Shown here: in pieces, positions 14,298 through 14,303 of the stretch
Layout: each line of letters opens with the position of its first letter
How positions within the stretch are numbered: position 1 is the first letter of the stretch
Assembly (NCBI GenBank): GCA_910577935.1
Contig: CAJTOT010000058.1
Location: forward strand, 1 to 14,303
Direction: 5' to 3'
Length of the DNA stretch: 14,303 bases
Source: an uncultured Hungatella sp.
Lineage (GTDB): Bacteria > Bacillota > Clostridia > Lachnospirales > Lachnospiraceae
Program-made: the position numbers and the translations under genes
Notes under the pieces: generated by a model
Seen by the model: the letters and a program-made list of their open reading frames with translations, nothing else
What the model was told of the DNA's origin: nothing
Database searches by the model: none

Positions 14298-14303
14298 CTT
14301 GAT

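Overview
The window is a GC-rich stretch (roughly mid-50s % GC, by eye) that looks like a Gram-positive Clostridia chromosome, most likely Lachnospiraceae (Enterocloster or Lachnoclostridium type). This rests on strong AGGAGG-type ribosome sites before almost every gene, textbook sigma-A promoters, a lipoprotein-type sugar-binding protein, a Firmicutes-style TopB and a fused HisIE. Nothing in it is an obvious phage, transposon, CRISPR array or RNA gene.

Layout, left to right. (1) 1-2465, minus strand: a protein-kinase-like gene followed by a PP2C-like phosphatase gene that runs off the left edge and ends, as far as visible, in a charged coiled coil built from 10-residue repeats. Both proteins keep the fold signature but lack residues normally needed for catalysis, so this may be a signalling or scaffold pair related to the kinase/PP2C/vWA ('TerY-P'-like) triads. 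(2) 2466-2660: a compact divergent promoter region with an 11-bp tandem repeat. (3) 2661-3836, plus strand: a metal-dependent amidohydrolase with its own promoter and a strong terminator. (4) 11645 down to 3975, minus strand: seven tightly packed genes read as one probable operon, topB, a dCMP-deaminase-like gene, ybaK, dus, hisA, hisIE and pepT. It has a good promoter in front of topB and converges on the amidohydrolase terminator. (5) 14155 down to 11763, minus strand: a lipoprotein solute-binding protein and a D-2-hydroxyacid dehydrogenase, nearly overlapping, without permease genes in view. The last 148 bases hold a terminator of an upstream unit and several repeat or palindrome motifs in front of the binding-protein gene.

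The genes of unit 4 mix housekeeping roles: DNA topology, nucleotide salvage, tRNA quality control and modification, two steps of histidine synthesis and tripeptide breakdown. HisA and HisIE act near each other in the histidine pathway (HisI and HisE first, then HisA). The HisIE protein here carries an extra N-terminal HisF-like barrel that has lost both catalytic aspartates. No true hisF or hisH lies in the window.

The points most worth a second look are the degenerate kinase/phosphatase pair with its repeat-rich promoter and coiled-coil tail, the dead HisF-like domain fused to HisIE, and the stem-loop placed a few bases after the topB start of transcription.
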